From assembly GCF_042664795.1 (NCBI RefSeq), contig NZ_JBHTBN010000005.1, positions 216,170-280,169 on the forward strand: a stretch of DNA of 64,000 nt. Reading direction: 5' to 3'. The DNA is from Jejudonia soesokkakensis (GTDB lineage: Bacteria; Bacteroidota; Bacteroidia; Flavobacteriales; Flavobacteriaceae). A model generated the notes under the pieces. It was not told the DNA's origin, made no database searches, and saw nothing but the letters and a program-made list of their open reading frames with translations. Shown here piece by piece: positions 44,387-52,972 of the stretch (positions are counted from its first letter, which is position 1; every line of letters begins with the position of its first letter). A program made the translations under genes and the position numbers.

Positions 44387-45844
44387 TTATTTTTTTTCAA
44401 TTAAACCTGCTACTAATTTTCCTGAAATAAGTGAAGGTGGAACGCCCGGCCCCGGTACACTTAGCTGTCCTGTAAAAAACAAATTCTTTACTTTTTTGCT
44501 TTTTAGCTTTGGACGTAAAAAAGCAGTTTGTAGTAGTGTATTTGCTAAGCCATAGGCATTGCCTTTATATGAATTGTAATCTTCTATAAAATCATTAATA
44601 CAAAACGACTCTTTAAATATAACGTAATTTTTTACTTCTTGGTTGGTTAGCTTTTCAAATCTATTCATGATGATGCTAAAGTATTTTTCACGTAATGCTG
44701 AAGTATCTTCAAGTCCTGGTGCTAGCGGTATTAAAAAGATACCAGCTTCTTTACCTTCTGGTGCAGCATTTTTATCAGTTTTTGAAGGAAAGCTTGCGTA
44801 GAAGAGCGGATTTTCTGGCCAGGCTGGAGTGTCATAGATTTCTCTTGCATGTGCTTCAAAATCTACATCAAAGAAAAGGGTATGATGTTCTACATTTTTT
44901 AATTTTTTATCAAAACCTACGTAGAAAAGTAACGAAGAGGGTGCAAATGTTTTTTTCTCCCAATAACTTTCAGAATACTGACGGTGTGGAACATCTAATA
45001 GAGTTTCAGTATGATGATAATCTGCTCCGCTTAAAATAATATCTGCCTTAATTTCTTCGGAATTTACAATAATAGATGTAGCTGTTTTATCTGAAACATT
45101 AATTTTTTCTACGTTCTGATTGGTCTTAATTGTGACCCCTAATTCTTCGGCAAGAGCTTTCATTCCTTTTATTACAGAATACATGCCATCTACTGGGTGA
45201 AACGTTCCTAGTCCAAAATCTGCATAATTCATAAAACTGTAAAAGGCAGGTGTATTTGAAGGTTTTGCACCTAGAAATAGAACAGGAAACTCAAGGATGG
45301 AAACTAATCTGGGATTATTAAACTCCTTTCGCACCTGTTTACTAATCGTACTGAAAAATTGCCCTACTTTTTTCATGGTAACAGGGGTAACCAATTCTAA
45401 AGGTGAAACACCAGGTCTGTAGACAAGGTCTTTGATCGCAATATTGTAATTGTCTTGTGCAGCATCCATAAACTTTTTAAGCTTGAGAGAGCTTCCAGGC
45501 TCTTCAGCTTCGAAAGCTGCACTTATTTTTTCCAAGGTATCTTCTATAGTAATAAAATCTCCTTCTCCAAAATAGACACTATAGGCAGGGCTTAATTTTA
45601 TAAGGTCGTAATAATCTGAAGGATCTTTTCCAAAATCATTATAAAACCGTTCAAAGACATCTGGCATCCAGTACCAGGTTGGTCCTATATCAAAAGTAAA
45701 ACCATCTTTTTTAAGTTGGCGTGCTCTACCACCTACCGTATTGTTTTTTTCATAAATAGTGACCGTATTCCCTGCTTTTGAAAGATACGAAGCGGCCGCT
45801 AATGAAGAAAACCCAGAACCTATAATTGCGATATTCTTTCCCAT
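44387..45844 (-). CDS. crtI: Phytoene desaturase
   Basis: 485 residues. FAD-binding Rossmann fold at the N-terminus (IAIIGSGFSSLAAASYLSKAG) and ADIILSGADYHHTETLL further in; C-terminal FAD-contact LFFTGQLSVPGPGVPPSLISGKL, a CrtI hallmark. Introduces the four double bases from phytoene to lycopene. ATG start 52 bases after the stop of the regulator gene, likely co-transcribed. Confidence 0.95.
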   Translation of the reverse strand: MGKNIAIIGSGFSSLAAASYLSKAGNTVTIYEKNNTVGGRARQLKKDGFTFDIGPTWYWMPDVFERFYNDFGKDPSDYYDLIKLSPAYSVYFGEGDFITIEDTLEKISAAFEAEEPGSSLKLKKFMDAAQDNYNIAIKDLVYRPGVSPLELVTPVTMKKVGQFFSTISKQVRKEFNNPRLVSILEFPVLFLGAKPSNTPAFYSFMNYADFGLGTFHPVDGMYSVIKGMKALAEELGVTIKTNQNVEKINVSDKTATSIIVNSEEIKADIILSGADYHHTETLLDVPHRQYSESYWEKKTFAPSSLLFYVGFDKKLKNVEHHTLFFDVDFEAHAREIYDTPAWPENPLFYASFPSKTDKNAAPEGKEAGIFLIPLAPGLEDTSALREKYFSIIMNRFEKLTNQEVKNYVIFKESFCINDFIEDYNSYKGNAYGLANTLLQTAFLRPKLKSKKVKNLFFTGQLSVPGPGVPPSLISGKLVAGLIEKK

Positions 45845-45896
45845 TTGTTTAACAAATTTAAGTTTTCTTGAAACAAAAATCCGATATTTTATTTTT

Positions 45897-46808
45897 TTAT
45901 GAAATTTTTACCATTTCAATTTTTTGGTAGAACTCGTCAAAATCATTCAATATAAAAATGTTTTCTGGTATTTTATTTTTTTTAATGCATTGTGTTTTAG
46001 GACCTAGAAGCCAGAATTCGGGCTGATTGTTTTTGTCAATTTTGCTCGTAATTTTTTCAATAAACTTTTTAACATTAACTTCTTCAGGTTGAATAGTAAG
46101 GTACGTGACAAAAACCACTTCTTGCTTGTGTTCTAATAAGTTTTTCAAATCTGAAATAGGGATGCTGGTGCCAAGATAAATTACGTTCAGCCCGGCTCTT
46201 GTCAATTCATATTGGGCATACATTAAACCAATATCATGCAATTCATTTCTAGGTAAGAAAAGTGCAAATGTTGGAGAATCTGAATCTGAAGTTGATTCTT
46301 GTGCAACATCAATGTTAATTATGATCTTTTGTTTGATCGCTTCTGAAATAAAACTTTCATGAATAGGGTCTATAGTGCCTGTTTGCCATAGCATGCCAAT
46401 TTCACTAAGAAGTTTTATAAACACATTTTTAAAGATATAAGTGAAATCATACTTTTCTCGAAGAACTTGGTATGTTTCATTAAAAAGATGGATGTTAAAT
46501 TCTAACATGGCCGATTTGAACATTTTTAGCGCATAGTCATCTGAATGTTCAAGGGCTATTTTTTTTACCTCACTTTTTATCTCTTGATCTTTTAGCTTGG
46601 CAATTTTAGAAATTTTATGACCGTCATTATAGAGAAAGGCGATATTTAAAATACGTTTTAAACTATCATTATTATATTTTCTAATATTAGTATCGGTTCT
46701 TTCGGGATGAAGTAGATTATATCTTTTTTCCCAGATACGAATGGTATGTGCTTTTACACCTGTTAAATTTTCAAGGTCTTTAATACTAAATTGAGATTTT
46801 ACTTGCAT
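45897..46808 (-). CDS. MerR-family regulator with B12-binding domain, CarH/LitR-like
   Basis: 303 residues from ATG 46808 (an earlier in-frame TTG is at 46823). N-terminal MerR helix-turn-helix (FSIKDLENLTGVKAHTIRIW), then a four-helix cap with the WxxxxxxxxxE pattern (Trp141, Glu151), then a cobalamin-binding Rossmann domain (FALFLPRNELHDIGL with His191 as the lower-ligand candidate; VIYLGTSIPISDL). In CarH photoreceptors the residue after that Glu is a histidine that ligates cobalt; here it is Ser152. CarH/LitR proteins repress carotenoid genes in the dark; this gene leads the crt operon. Light sensing therefore remains uncertain. Confidence 0.85.
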   Translation of the reverse strand: MQVKSQFSIKDLENLTGVKAHTIRIWEKRYNLLHPERTDTNIRKYNNDSLKRILNIAFLYNDGHKISKIAKLKDQEIKSEVKKIALEHSDDYALKMFKSAMLEFNIHLFNETYQVLREKYDFTYIFKNVFIKLLSEIGMLWQTGTIDPIHESFISEAIKQKIIINIDVAQESTSDSDSPTFALFLPRNELHDIGLMYAQYELTRAGLNVIYLGTSIPISDLKNLLEHKQEVVFVTYLTIQPEEVNVKKFIEKITSKIDKNNQPEFWLLGPKTQCIKKNKIPENIFILNDFDEFYQKIEMVKIS

Positions 46809-46917
46809 AAGAGAGCACGCCAAAAAATGAGATGTGAAAGTACTAAAACTTTAAGTATAATATCTATTATGTAGGATTTTCCTTTAGTAGTATATATGAT
46901 TATAATACGATAAAACT

Positions 46918-46950
46918 AAAAAAAAAGCTACTTTTTTCAAAATAGCTTTG
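46918..46950 (-). terminator. Terminator after tRNA-Leu
   Basis: On the minus strand, AAGCTA ... TAGCTT followed by a long T run, directly after the tRNA-Leu 3' end. Confidence 0.7.
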
Positions 46951-47033
46951 TACCCGGGATGGGACTTGAACCCACACGCCCAAAGGACACATGGCCCTCA
47001 ACCATGCCTGTCTACCAATTCCAGCACCCGGGT
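46951..47033 (-). tRNA. tRNA-Leu(GAG)
   Basis: 83 nt, class II tRNA. Acceptor 5' ACCCGGG pairs with 3' CCCGGGT plus discriminator A; D arm CTGGAATTGGTAGACAG; anticodon stem CATGG/CCATG around loop TTGAGGG gives GAG; long variable arm (GTGTCCTTTGGGC); T arm GTGGGTTCAAGTCCCAT. CCA is not encoded. Confidence 0.95.
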
Positions 47034-47087
47034 GAATTATCTGAGTACTTGTTTATATTTGAAACCTATTTCGTAACGGCTATAAAC

Positions 47088-47119
47088 AAAAAAAGTTAAA
47101 CAAAGAGTTTAACTTTTTT
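47088..47119 (-). terminator. Terminator after tRNA-Lys
   Basis: On the minus strand, AAAAGTTAAAC (stem) TCTTT (loop) GTTTAACTTTT (stem) then T run, beginning two bases after the tRNA-Lys discriminator. Each tRNA thus has its own terminator-like hairpin. Confidence 0.75.
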
Positions 47120-47120
47120 G

Positions 47121-47193
47121 TGACCAGTCTGGGGCTCGAACCCAGGACCACCTCCTTAAAAGGGAGGTGCTCTACCAACTGAGCTAACTGGTC
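47121..47193 (-). tRNA. tRNA-Lys(TTT)
   Basis: 73 nt. Acceptor GACCAGT/ACTGGTC with discriminator A; D arm AGCTCAGTTGGTAGAGCA; anticodon stem CCTCC/GGAGG with loop CTTTTAA, anticodon TTT; T arm CTGGGTTCGAGCCCCAG. CCA is not encoded. Confidence 0.97.
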
Positions 47194-47309
47194 TTCGCTA
47201 ATGCGGGTGCAAATATACTATCATTATATTAGATTTTCAAAGCTATTTTAAATTAAATTTGATAAAATTTAATTTGGTAGTTTTAACCCTTGATTTTTAA
47301 GAAAAAAGC

Positions 47310-47828
47310 ATGCAAATAATTTTAGTTGGTTACATGGGAAGTGGAAAATCGTATGTAGGAAATCTACTTGCCGAAGTAATAAATTACCCTTTTATAGATC
47401 TTGATTCTTATATAGAAAAAAGGGAAGGATATAGTATTTCAGAAATTTTTCAGAAGAAAGGGGAGCTTTATTTCAGAAAAAAGGAAACGGCTTATTTAAA
47501 AGAAATTCTTTCAGAAAAAAGTAATTTAATTTTAGCTACAGGAGGTGGTACTCCTTGTTATGGAGCAAATAATGACCTAATTAATTCAAAAGGAGCATCT
47601 ACAATATATCTAAAAACAACGATTGAAGAATTGGTTGAGAGATTGTTTTCAGAAAAATCGAAACGTCCTTTGATTGAGCACCTTACAACTAAAGCGCTAT
47701 TAGAAGACTTTATAAGAAAGCATTTGTTTGAAAGGAGTTTTTATTATAACCAATCACAACGAGTTATCACAACAGATAATAAGTCTAGAGAGCAAATCGT
47801 AGAAGAAATTGTTGCAGGTTTATTCTAA
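47310..47828 (+). CDS. aroK: Shikimate kinase
   Basis: 172 residues. P-loop VGYMGSGKSYVGNLLA (Walker A), FIDLDSYIEKREGYSISEIF with the shikimate-binding Asp, ELYFRKKETAYLKEI, and TGGGTPCYG, plus the LID segment SEKSKRPLIEH. Phosphorylates shikimate in the aromatic pathway that also uses the aroE product. Its last nine bases overlap the convergent phosphoribosyltransferase gene. Confidence 0.94.
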   Translation: MQIILVGYMGSGKSYVGNLLAEVINYPFIDLDSYIEKREGYSISEIFQKKGELYFRKKETAYLKEILSEKSNLILATGGGTPCYGANNDLINSKGASTIYLKTTIEELVERLFSEKSKRPLIEHLTTKALLEDFIRKHLFERSFYYNQSQRVITTDNKSREQIVEEIVAGLF

Positions 47829-48323
47829 AACGGCCCGATTATTATTGGGTTCAAATATCACCGAAACATTCTCATTAAGAGATGTCGAAAGGGAGATTCC
47901 TTTAAAATCTGCTTTTATAGGATATTTCTTATGATTTCGATCTACTAGCACAGCTGTTTTAAACTGTTTTAAAGGTACCTCAAGAAAGTGTTTCACGCCG
48001 TAAATAAGTGTGGTGCCAGAATGTAGTACATCATCTACCAAAACAACCGACTTGTTTGTATAGCTTTCTGATGGTATAGAAGTAGTAACAGCTTCGGTAG
48101 GTTTCTTTTTATTGATTTTTACTTCGCAAAGCTCAATTTTAATTGGAGATATTTTTTCAACAGCTGTTTTTAATTTTTTTGCAAAAAGAAAACCATTCTC
48201 TTTAATACCTGCAATAATTATCTTTTCCTCAGTATGGTTAGCTTCATAAATTTGATAGGCAATACGCCTAATTTTATGAGCTATCTGTTTTTTGTCGAGT
48301 ATAATTGTTGTTGTGTCTTGCAT
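47820..48323 (-). CDS. PyrR-like phosphoribosyltransferase
   Basis: 167 residues. PRTase fold with the PRPP-binding loop SVVLVDDVLHSGTTLIYG and KENGFLFAKKL, and the later VLVDRNHKKYPIKADFKG that resembles PyrR. PyrR proteins have weak uracil phosphoribosyltransferase activity and in Firmicutes control pyr operon attenuation; there are no pyrimidine genes nearby and no attenuator is evident, so only enzyme family membership is claimed. Convergent with aroK, 33 bases downstream of the S4-domain gene on the same strand. Confidence 0.8.
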   Translation of the reverse strand: MQDTTTIILDKKQIAHKIRRIAYQIYEANHTEEKIIIAGIKENGFLFAKKLKTAVEKISPIKIELCEVKINKKKPTEAVTTSIPSESYTNKSVVLVDDVLHSGTTLIYGVKHFLEVPLKQFKTAVLVDRNHKKYPIKADFKGISLSTSLNENVSVIFEPNNNRAVLE

Positions 48324-48356
48324 GGTCTTTTGCTTTATTCAAATATACTAAAGGTT

Positions 48357-48728
48357 TTATTCTTCTTCACTTGTATAATTTGCAATATCCCGGCGGTCTT
48401 TTTTGGTAGGTCTCCCTGTACCTTTTTTGCGATAGTATTTTTTTGCAAATTGTAGTAACTCTTGATTTTCAAATGCGTCTTTGGGAGTAGTGTCCTTTCG
48501 GTACATATCTACAAGCTTTGCACCTAGTCTGTTTTGAGGTAAATCTAATACTGTAAGCGAATAATTGATTTGGTTTTTGCGAACTGTAACGGCGTCTCCA
48601 GGATAAACATCTCTGGCAGGTTTTACAAGGTCTCCATTGACTCGTATGGCGCCTTTTTTACAGGCATTTGTAGCGATACTGCGGGTTTTAAAATACCGAA
48701 TACACCATAAATATTTATCAATACGCAT
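48357..48728 (-). CDS. S4-domain RNA-binding protein, Hsp15 (HslR) family
   Basis: 123 residues from the ATG giving MRIDKYLWCIRYFKTRSIA; the frame can be extended 22 codons, but that leader is hydrophobic and atypical. S4 fold: RIDKYLWCIRYFKTRSIATNACKKGAIRVNG then RDVYPGDAVTVR. The C-terminus is Lys/Arg-rich (KYYRKKGTGRPTKKDRRDI). E. coli Hsp15 binds 50S subunits carrying a stalled nascent chain; homologues in Bacteroidota are assumed similar. Cytoplasmic. Same strand as the phosphoribosyltransferase. Confidence 0.88.
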   Translation of the reverse strand: MRIDKYLWCIRYFKTRSIATNACKKGAIRVNGDLVKPARDVYPGDAVTVRKNQINYSLTVLDLPQNRLGAKLVDMYRKDTTPKDAFENQELLQFAKKYYRKKGTGRPTKKDRRDIANYTSEEE

Positions 48729-48806
48729 ACCAATTTTAAAAAACAACGTTAATAGTAAGAGCAAAAATAATCGAAAATTGTATCTTGCGCCCACAAAAAA
48801 TAAACT

Positions 48807-49712
48807 ATGAATAAAAAATTTTTCTTATACCCATTTTTGGCTTTAACTATTTTATTACTAAGTGCTTGTGGGGATGATGATGATGGAGATGACTCAACAC
48901 CGGCAAGGGATCGCGGAGAAGAAGCGATAGCTGCGCAATTAGAAATAGAAACCTATTTAGGAAGTCATTTTTATAACTATGAAGAGTTTGCTAATCCGCC
49001 AGCAGATTTTGATAATAAAGTCAGGATCGATACAATTGCTGGGGAGAATGCAGATAAAATTCCATTACTTGAGCAAGTAGAATTTAAGATTGTTCAAGAC
49101 CGATTTGAAGAGGATGTGGAATACAAATTATACTTTTTAAAAGTTACCCAGGGTGGAGGAGACTCTCCAAACTTTCCAGATATTGTTAATGTAACCTATG
49201 ATGGTTTTAATTTAGAAGGTGAAGTTTTTGATAGTTCATTAATACCTGCACAATTTGATCTCACTCTTACTATAGATGGATTTCAGGATGTCTTAGTAGA
49301 ATTTAATGGGGCAAGTGTAATTATTGATAATCCAGATGGGTCAATTTCTTATGAGAACTTTGGAATAGGAGCAATGTTCGTTCCTTCTGGGTTAGGATAT
49401 TTTGACAATGCTGCAATTTCATCCTCTTTAGAAGCCTATTCTCAGTTGGTCTTTACTTTTCAGTTAATAGATGCTAGAGTAGGTGATCAAGATAATGACG
49501 GTATTCCTTCCATTATGGAAGATTTAAATTTGAATAATAGAGTTGATGATGATGATACCGACGAAGATTTAAGGCCTAATTATTTTGATAGTGATGATGA
49601 TAATGACGGAAGACCTACTCGCGATGAAATTGAAATTGATTCTCAGGGGAATATTACCTTCCCAGATGTGGATGGTGATGGAATACCAGATTATTTAGAT
49701 GCTGATAGTTAA
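48807..49712 (+). CDS. Surface-type lipoprotein with FKBP-like domain and Asp-rich repeats
   Basis: 301 residues. Lipobox LLSAC with Cys21, directly followed by GDDDDGDD, matching the surface-lipoprotein export signal of Bacteroidota (an acidic run after +1). Residues about 125-222 follow the FKBP pattern (VNVTYDGFNLEGEVFDSS, DGFQDVLVEFNG, NFGIGAMFVPSGLGYFDNAAIS, LVFTFQLIDA), though several active-site residues of true prolyl isomerases are altered, so activity is doubtful. The tail (227-301) has Asp-rich repeats (DQDNDGIPSIMED, DDDDTDEDLRPNYFDSDDD, DVDGDGIPDYLDAD) like those in the 40906-42393 protein. TATCTTGC just upstream (48781) may be its promoter. Confidence 0.8.
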   Translation: MNKKFFLYPFLALTILLLSACGDDDDGDDSTPARDRGEEAIAAQLEIETYLGSHFYNYEEFANPPADFDNKVRIDTIAGENADKIPLLEQVEFKIVQDRFEEDVEYKLYFLKVTQGGGDSPNFPDIVNVTYDGFNLEGEVFDSSLIPAQFDLTLTIDGFQDVLVEFNGASVIIDNPDGSISYENFGIGAMFVPSGLGYFDNAAISSSLEAYSQLVFTFQLIDARVGDQDNDGIPSIMEDLNLNNRVDDDDTDEDLRPNYFDSDDDNDGRPTRDEIEIDSQGNITFPDVDGDGIPDYLDADS

Positions 49713-49733
49713 TTCGGAAAGAGTTATATATTT

Positions 49734-49763
49734 AAAACGCCTTACACATTGTAAGGCGTTTTT
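49734..49763 (+). terminator. Terminator after the FKBP-like lipoprotein gene
   Basis: AAAACGCCTTAC pairs with GTAAGGCGTTTT across a five-base loop and ends in a T run. It is nearly symmetrical, so it may also stop transcription of the convergent transketolase unit. Confidence 0.85.
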
Positions 49764-49814
49764 GATTTGGCTCCTATCATTACATATGTTACATAGGATT
49801 GCAAAAAAAGATTG

Positions 49815-50768
49815 TTATTTTCTTTTTAGTACTTTTTCTGAAGCTTTTACAATAGCTTCAGCATTTAGACCATATTTTTCCATAAGTTGCTCTGGAGTTC
49901 CAGATTCACCAAACGTATCTTGTGTGGCAACAAATTCTTGCGGGGTTGGATGACTTTCAGAAAGTATTCTCGCTACACTTTCGCCAAGACCTCCCAGATA
50001 ATTGTGTTCTTCGGCAGTTACAATACAGCCTGTTTTCTTAACGCTTTTTACAATAGCGTCTTTGTCGAGAGGTTTTATAGTATGAATATTTACAACCTCG
50101 GCAGAAATTCCTTTTTCGTTTAGCGTTTCAGCAGCCTGAAGCGCTTCCCAAACCAAATGACCTGTAGCGACAATAGTTACGTCATTTCCTTCCTGAAGCT
50201 GCACCGCTTTCCCTATTTTAAAATTTTGATCTTCTGCAGTAAAATTAGCTACTTTGGGTCTTCCGAAGCGCAAATAAACAGGGCCTTTATGTTCTGCGAT
50301 GGCGATTGTCGCAGCCTTTGTTTGGTTGTAATCACAAGTGTTAATTACGGTCATGCCAGGTAGCATTTTCATCAAGCCAAGATCTTCAAGAATTTGATGG
50401 GTTGCTCCATCCTCACCTAAAGTAACACCGGCATGGGATGCACATATTTTTACATTTTTACCACTATAAGCAATGCTTTGTCTAATCTGATCGTATACAC
50501 GTCCTGTTGAGAAGTTAGCAAATGTTCCTGTAAAGGGTATTTTGCCACCTATAGTCATACCAGCAGCCATTCCCATCATATTAGCTTCGGCAATTCCCAC
50601 TTGAAAAAAGCGCTCTGGGTGATTTTCTTTAAACTCGTCCATCTTTAAAGAACCTGTTAGATCTGCACATAAAGCCACTACATTTTCATTGGTCTTTCCT
50701 AATGCTGTCAATCCGGCTCCAAAACCTGAACGTGTATCCTTTTTTCCGCTGTCTGTATATTTTTTCAT
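49815..50768 (-). CDS. Transketolase, C-terminal subunit
   Basis: 317 residues: pyrimidine-binding and C-terminal transketolase domains as a separate chain. GVGLTALG-like start (DTRSGFGAGLTALGKTN), ALCADLTGSLKMDEF, FFQVGIAEANMMGMAAGM with the Glu that activates thiamine diphosphate, GEDGATHQILEDLGLM, and the C-terminal VIVTGHLVWEAL-type domain. Works with the product of the upstream gene in the non-oxidative pentose phosphate pathway. Follows it by 36 bases. Confidence 0.9.
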   Translation of the reverse strand: MKKYTDSGKKDTRSGFGAGLTALGKTNENVVALCADLTGSLKMDEFKENHPERFFQVGIAEANMMGMAAGMTIGGKIPFTGTFANFSTGRVYDQIRQSIAYSGKNVKICASHAGVTLGEDGATHQILEDLGLMKMLPGMTVINTCDYNQTKAATIAIAEHKGPVYLRFGRPKVANFTAEDQNFKIGKAVQLQEGNDVTIVATGHLVWEALQAAETLNEKGISAEVVNIHTIKPLDKDAIVKSVKKTGCIVTAEEHNYLGGLGESVARILSESHPTPQEFVATQDTFGESGTPEQLMEKYGLNAEAIVKASEKVLKRK

Positions 50769-50804
50769 AGTACTTGCCCGCCTTAGCGGATAATTTTTTG
50801 TTGA

Positions 50805-51650
50805 TTAATAATCACCTAAAGTTTCTGGATTTTGAGCTAAAGCATTTTCTAGCTGCTCGTCATTGGGTGCTTTACCATGCCAGGCATGTGTATGCATCAT
50901 AAAATCAACACCATGTCCCATAACAGTATGTAGTAACACACAAATTGGTTTGCCGTTTCCAGTTTTCTTCTTTGCAGTTTTCATTCCGTCAAGTATGGAT
51001 TCTAGGTCGTTCCCTTTATTGATAATTACAACCTCCCATCCAAAAGCTTCAAACTTTTCTTTTACATTTCCTAGCGGAAGCACATTTTGAGTCGATCCAT
51101 CAATTTGCTGTCCATTTAGATCAATGGTGACAATTAAATTATCTATGTTGTTTCCTGCAGCATACATAATCGCTTCCCAATTCTGTCCTTCCTGCAATTC
51201 TCCGTCCCCGCAAAGAGTGTATATTAAATGAGAGTCCTTATTTAATTTTTTTGTTTCTGCAGCTCCAATTGCTACGGAAATTCCCTGTCCTAATGAGCCA
51301 GAAGCGACTCTAATTCCTGGTAGTCCTTCATGAGTTGTTGGATGCCCCTGTAAGCGAGAATCTAATAATCTGAAGGTATTTAGCTCTTCTACAGGAAAAT
51401 ATCCAGAACGTGCCAAAACACTATAAAAAACGGGAGAAATATGACCATTGGAAAGAAAAAATAAATCTTCACCTTTTCCATCCATATCAAACTCTTTTTT
51501 TCTATCCATAAGCTCTTGATAGAGCGCGACAAAAAATTCTGTACAACCTAGTGATCCGCCAGGATGACCAGAGTTAACTTTATGGACCTGTCGTAAAATA
51601 TCCCTTCGTACTTGGATCACTAAATCATTAAGTTCTTTAATAGTAGGCAT
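50805..51650 (-). CDS. Transketolase, N-terminal subunit
   Basis: 281 residues from the ATG giving MPTIKELNDLVIQVRRD; a longer in-frame start exists (51704) but lacks similarity. Thiamine diphosphate-binding domain: NSGHPGGSLGCTEFFVALY, GHPTTHEGLPGIRVASGSLGQG, LCGDGELQEGQNWEA ... DLNGQQIDG (the GDG-N metal/diphosphate motif). Split transketolases of this type are usual in Bacteroidota. First gene of the two-gene unit, divergent from tgt. Confidence 0.9.
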   Translation of the reverse strand: MPTIKELNDLVIQVRRDILRQVHKVNSGHPGGSLGCTEFFVALYQELMDRKKEFDMDGKGEDLFFLSNGHISPVFYSVLARSGYFPVEELNTFRLLDSRLQGHPTTHEGLPGIRVASGSLGQGISVAIGAAETKKLNKDSHLIYTLCGDGELQEGQNWEAIMYAAGNNIDNLIVTIDLNGQQIDGSTQNVLPLGNVKEKFEAFGWEVVIINKGNDLESILDGMKTAKKKTGNGKPICVLLHTVMGHGVDFMMHTHAWHGKAPNDEQLENALAQNPETLGDY

Positions 51651-51785
51651 AAATGTATCATTTTTTAGATGTTTCAAAAGTACGGTATTCGACGTGTGAT
51701 CCAAAGTGGAATAAGAGTCACTTATTAACGATTTAGAGCTTTTGTTAACAGAACAGAGCAGCTTTCATTGTTGGGTAATTTCATT

Positions 51786-51813
51786 TTGCTTCTAGGGATT
51801 TATTCTATCTTTG
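51786..51813 (+). promoter_or_regulatory. Complete Bacteroidota promoter for tgt
   Basis: TTG at 51786-51788, 17 bases, then TATCTTTG at 51806-51813, both perfect. The tgt ATG follows at 51840, about 20 bases from the expected start of transcription. Confidence 0.75.
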
Positions 51814-51839
51814 CGCTTTCAGAAACACAACATTTTTTA

Positions 51840-52970
51840 ATGAACTTCAAACTAACAGCAACAGATCAAAATTCACAAGCCAGAGCAGGAACGATAACTT
51901 TGGATCATGGACCCATAGAAACTCCTATTTTTATGCCAGTAGGCACTGTTGCAACTGTAAAAGGGGTACATCAAAAAGAATTGCGTGAAGAAATTAATCC
52001 TGACATTATTCTAGGTAATACCTATCATTTATACCTACGTCCGCAAACCGATATTATTGAAAAAGCGGGCGGTCTTCATAAATTTATGAACTGGGACCGG
52101 AATATTCTAACAGACAGTGGAGGTTACCAAGTGTATTCACTTTCAGCAAATCGAAAAATAAAAGAAGAAGGTGTAAAATTTAAGTCGCATATCGATGGAA
52201 GTTATCACACCTTTACACCAGAAAATGTCATGGAAATTCAGCGTACCATTGGCGCTGATATAATTATGGCATTTGATGAATGCACACCGTATCCTTGTGA
52301 TTACAACTATGCTAAACGCTCAATGCATATGACACATCGCTGGTTAGAAAGATGTATAAGTCACCTTGAGAAGCTTCCGTTTAAATATGATTACAAACAA
52401 ACCTTTTTTCCAATAGTTCAGGGAAGTACCTACAAAGATCTGCGTAAACAATCTGCCGAGTATATTGCGGGTGTAGGAGCAGAAGGAAATGCTATTGGCG
52501 GACTTTCAGTTGGAGAACCTGCTGAGGAGATGTACGAAATGACCGAAGTGGTGACTGCAATACTTCCTAAAGAAAAACCACGTTATCTAATGGGAGTTGG
52601 CACTCCAATCAATCTGCTTGAAAATATTGCCTTGGGAATTGATATGTTTGATTGTGTCATGCCTACACGTAATGGTAGAAACGGAATGATCTTTACTGCT
52701 CATGGTACCCTAAATATGAAAAACAAAAAATGGGAAGCAGATTTTTCTGCCTTAGATGAAATGGGTATTACGTGGGTAGATACCGAATATAGTAAAGCGT
52801 ATGTGCGTCATTTATTTACTGTCAATGAAATGCTAGGGCGACAAATTTGTACGATTCACAATCTGGGCTTTTATCTGTGGCTAATGCGAGAAGCCAGAAA
52901 ACATATAATTGCTGGTGATTTTACCTCATGGAAAAATAAAATGGTACAACAAATGGATAAACGGTTATAA
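51840..52970 (+). CDS. tgt: Queuine/preQ1 tRNA-ribosyltransferase
   Basis: 376 residues from the ATG giving MNFKLTATDQNSQAR; an upstream in-frame ATG (51768) lies ahead of the promoter. Bacterial TGT: TPIFMPVGTVATVKGV, ILGNTYHLYLRP, LTDSGGYQVYSLS (catalytic Asp), IVQGSTYKDLR, GLSVGEP, PRYLMGVGTPINLLENIALGIDMFDCVMPTRNGRNG. The usual C-terminal zinc Cys set is reduced (a few Cys/His such as QICTIHNLGFYLWL), with CTIHN in place of the classical CxCxxC region. Exchanges G34 for preQ1 in Asp/Asn/His/Tyr tRNAs. Followed by the lptF-like gene, a standard pairing. Confidence 0.95.
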   Translation: MNFKLTATDQNSQARAGTITLDHGPIETPIFMPVGTVATVKGVHQKELREEINPDIILGNTYHLYLRPQTDIIEKAGGLHKFMNWDRNILTDSGGYQVYSLSANRKIKEEGVKFKSHIDGSYHTFTPENVMEIQRTIGADIIMAFDECTPYPCDYNYAKRSMHMTHRWLERCISHLEKLPFKYDYKQTFFPIVQGSTYKDLRKQSAEYIAGVGAEGNAIGGLSVGEPAEEMYEMTEVVTAILPKEKPRYLMGVGTPINLLENIALGIDMFDCVMPTRNGRNGMIFTAHGTLNMKNKKWEADFSALDEMGITWVDTEYSKAYVRHLFTVNEMLGRQICTIHNLGFYLWLMREARKHIIAGDFTSWKNKMVQQMDKRL

Positions 52971-52972
52971 CG

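Noticed and set aside
52700..52970. tgt possibly truncated because the C-terminal zinc cysteines look reduced
   Set aside because: The length and the other motifs are normal, and the stop is followed at once by the usual lptF neighbour, so it is a sequence variant, not a truncation.
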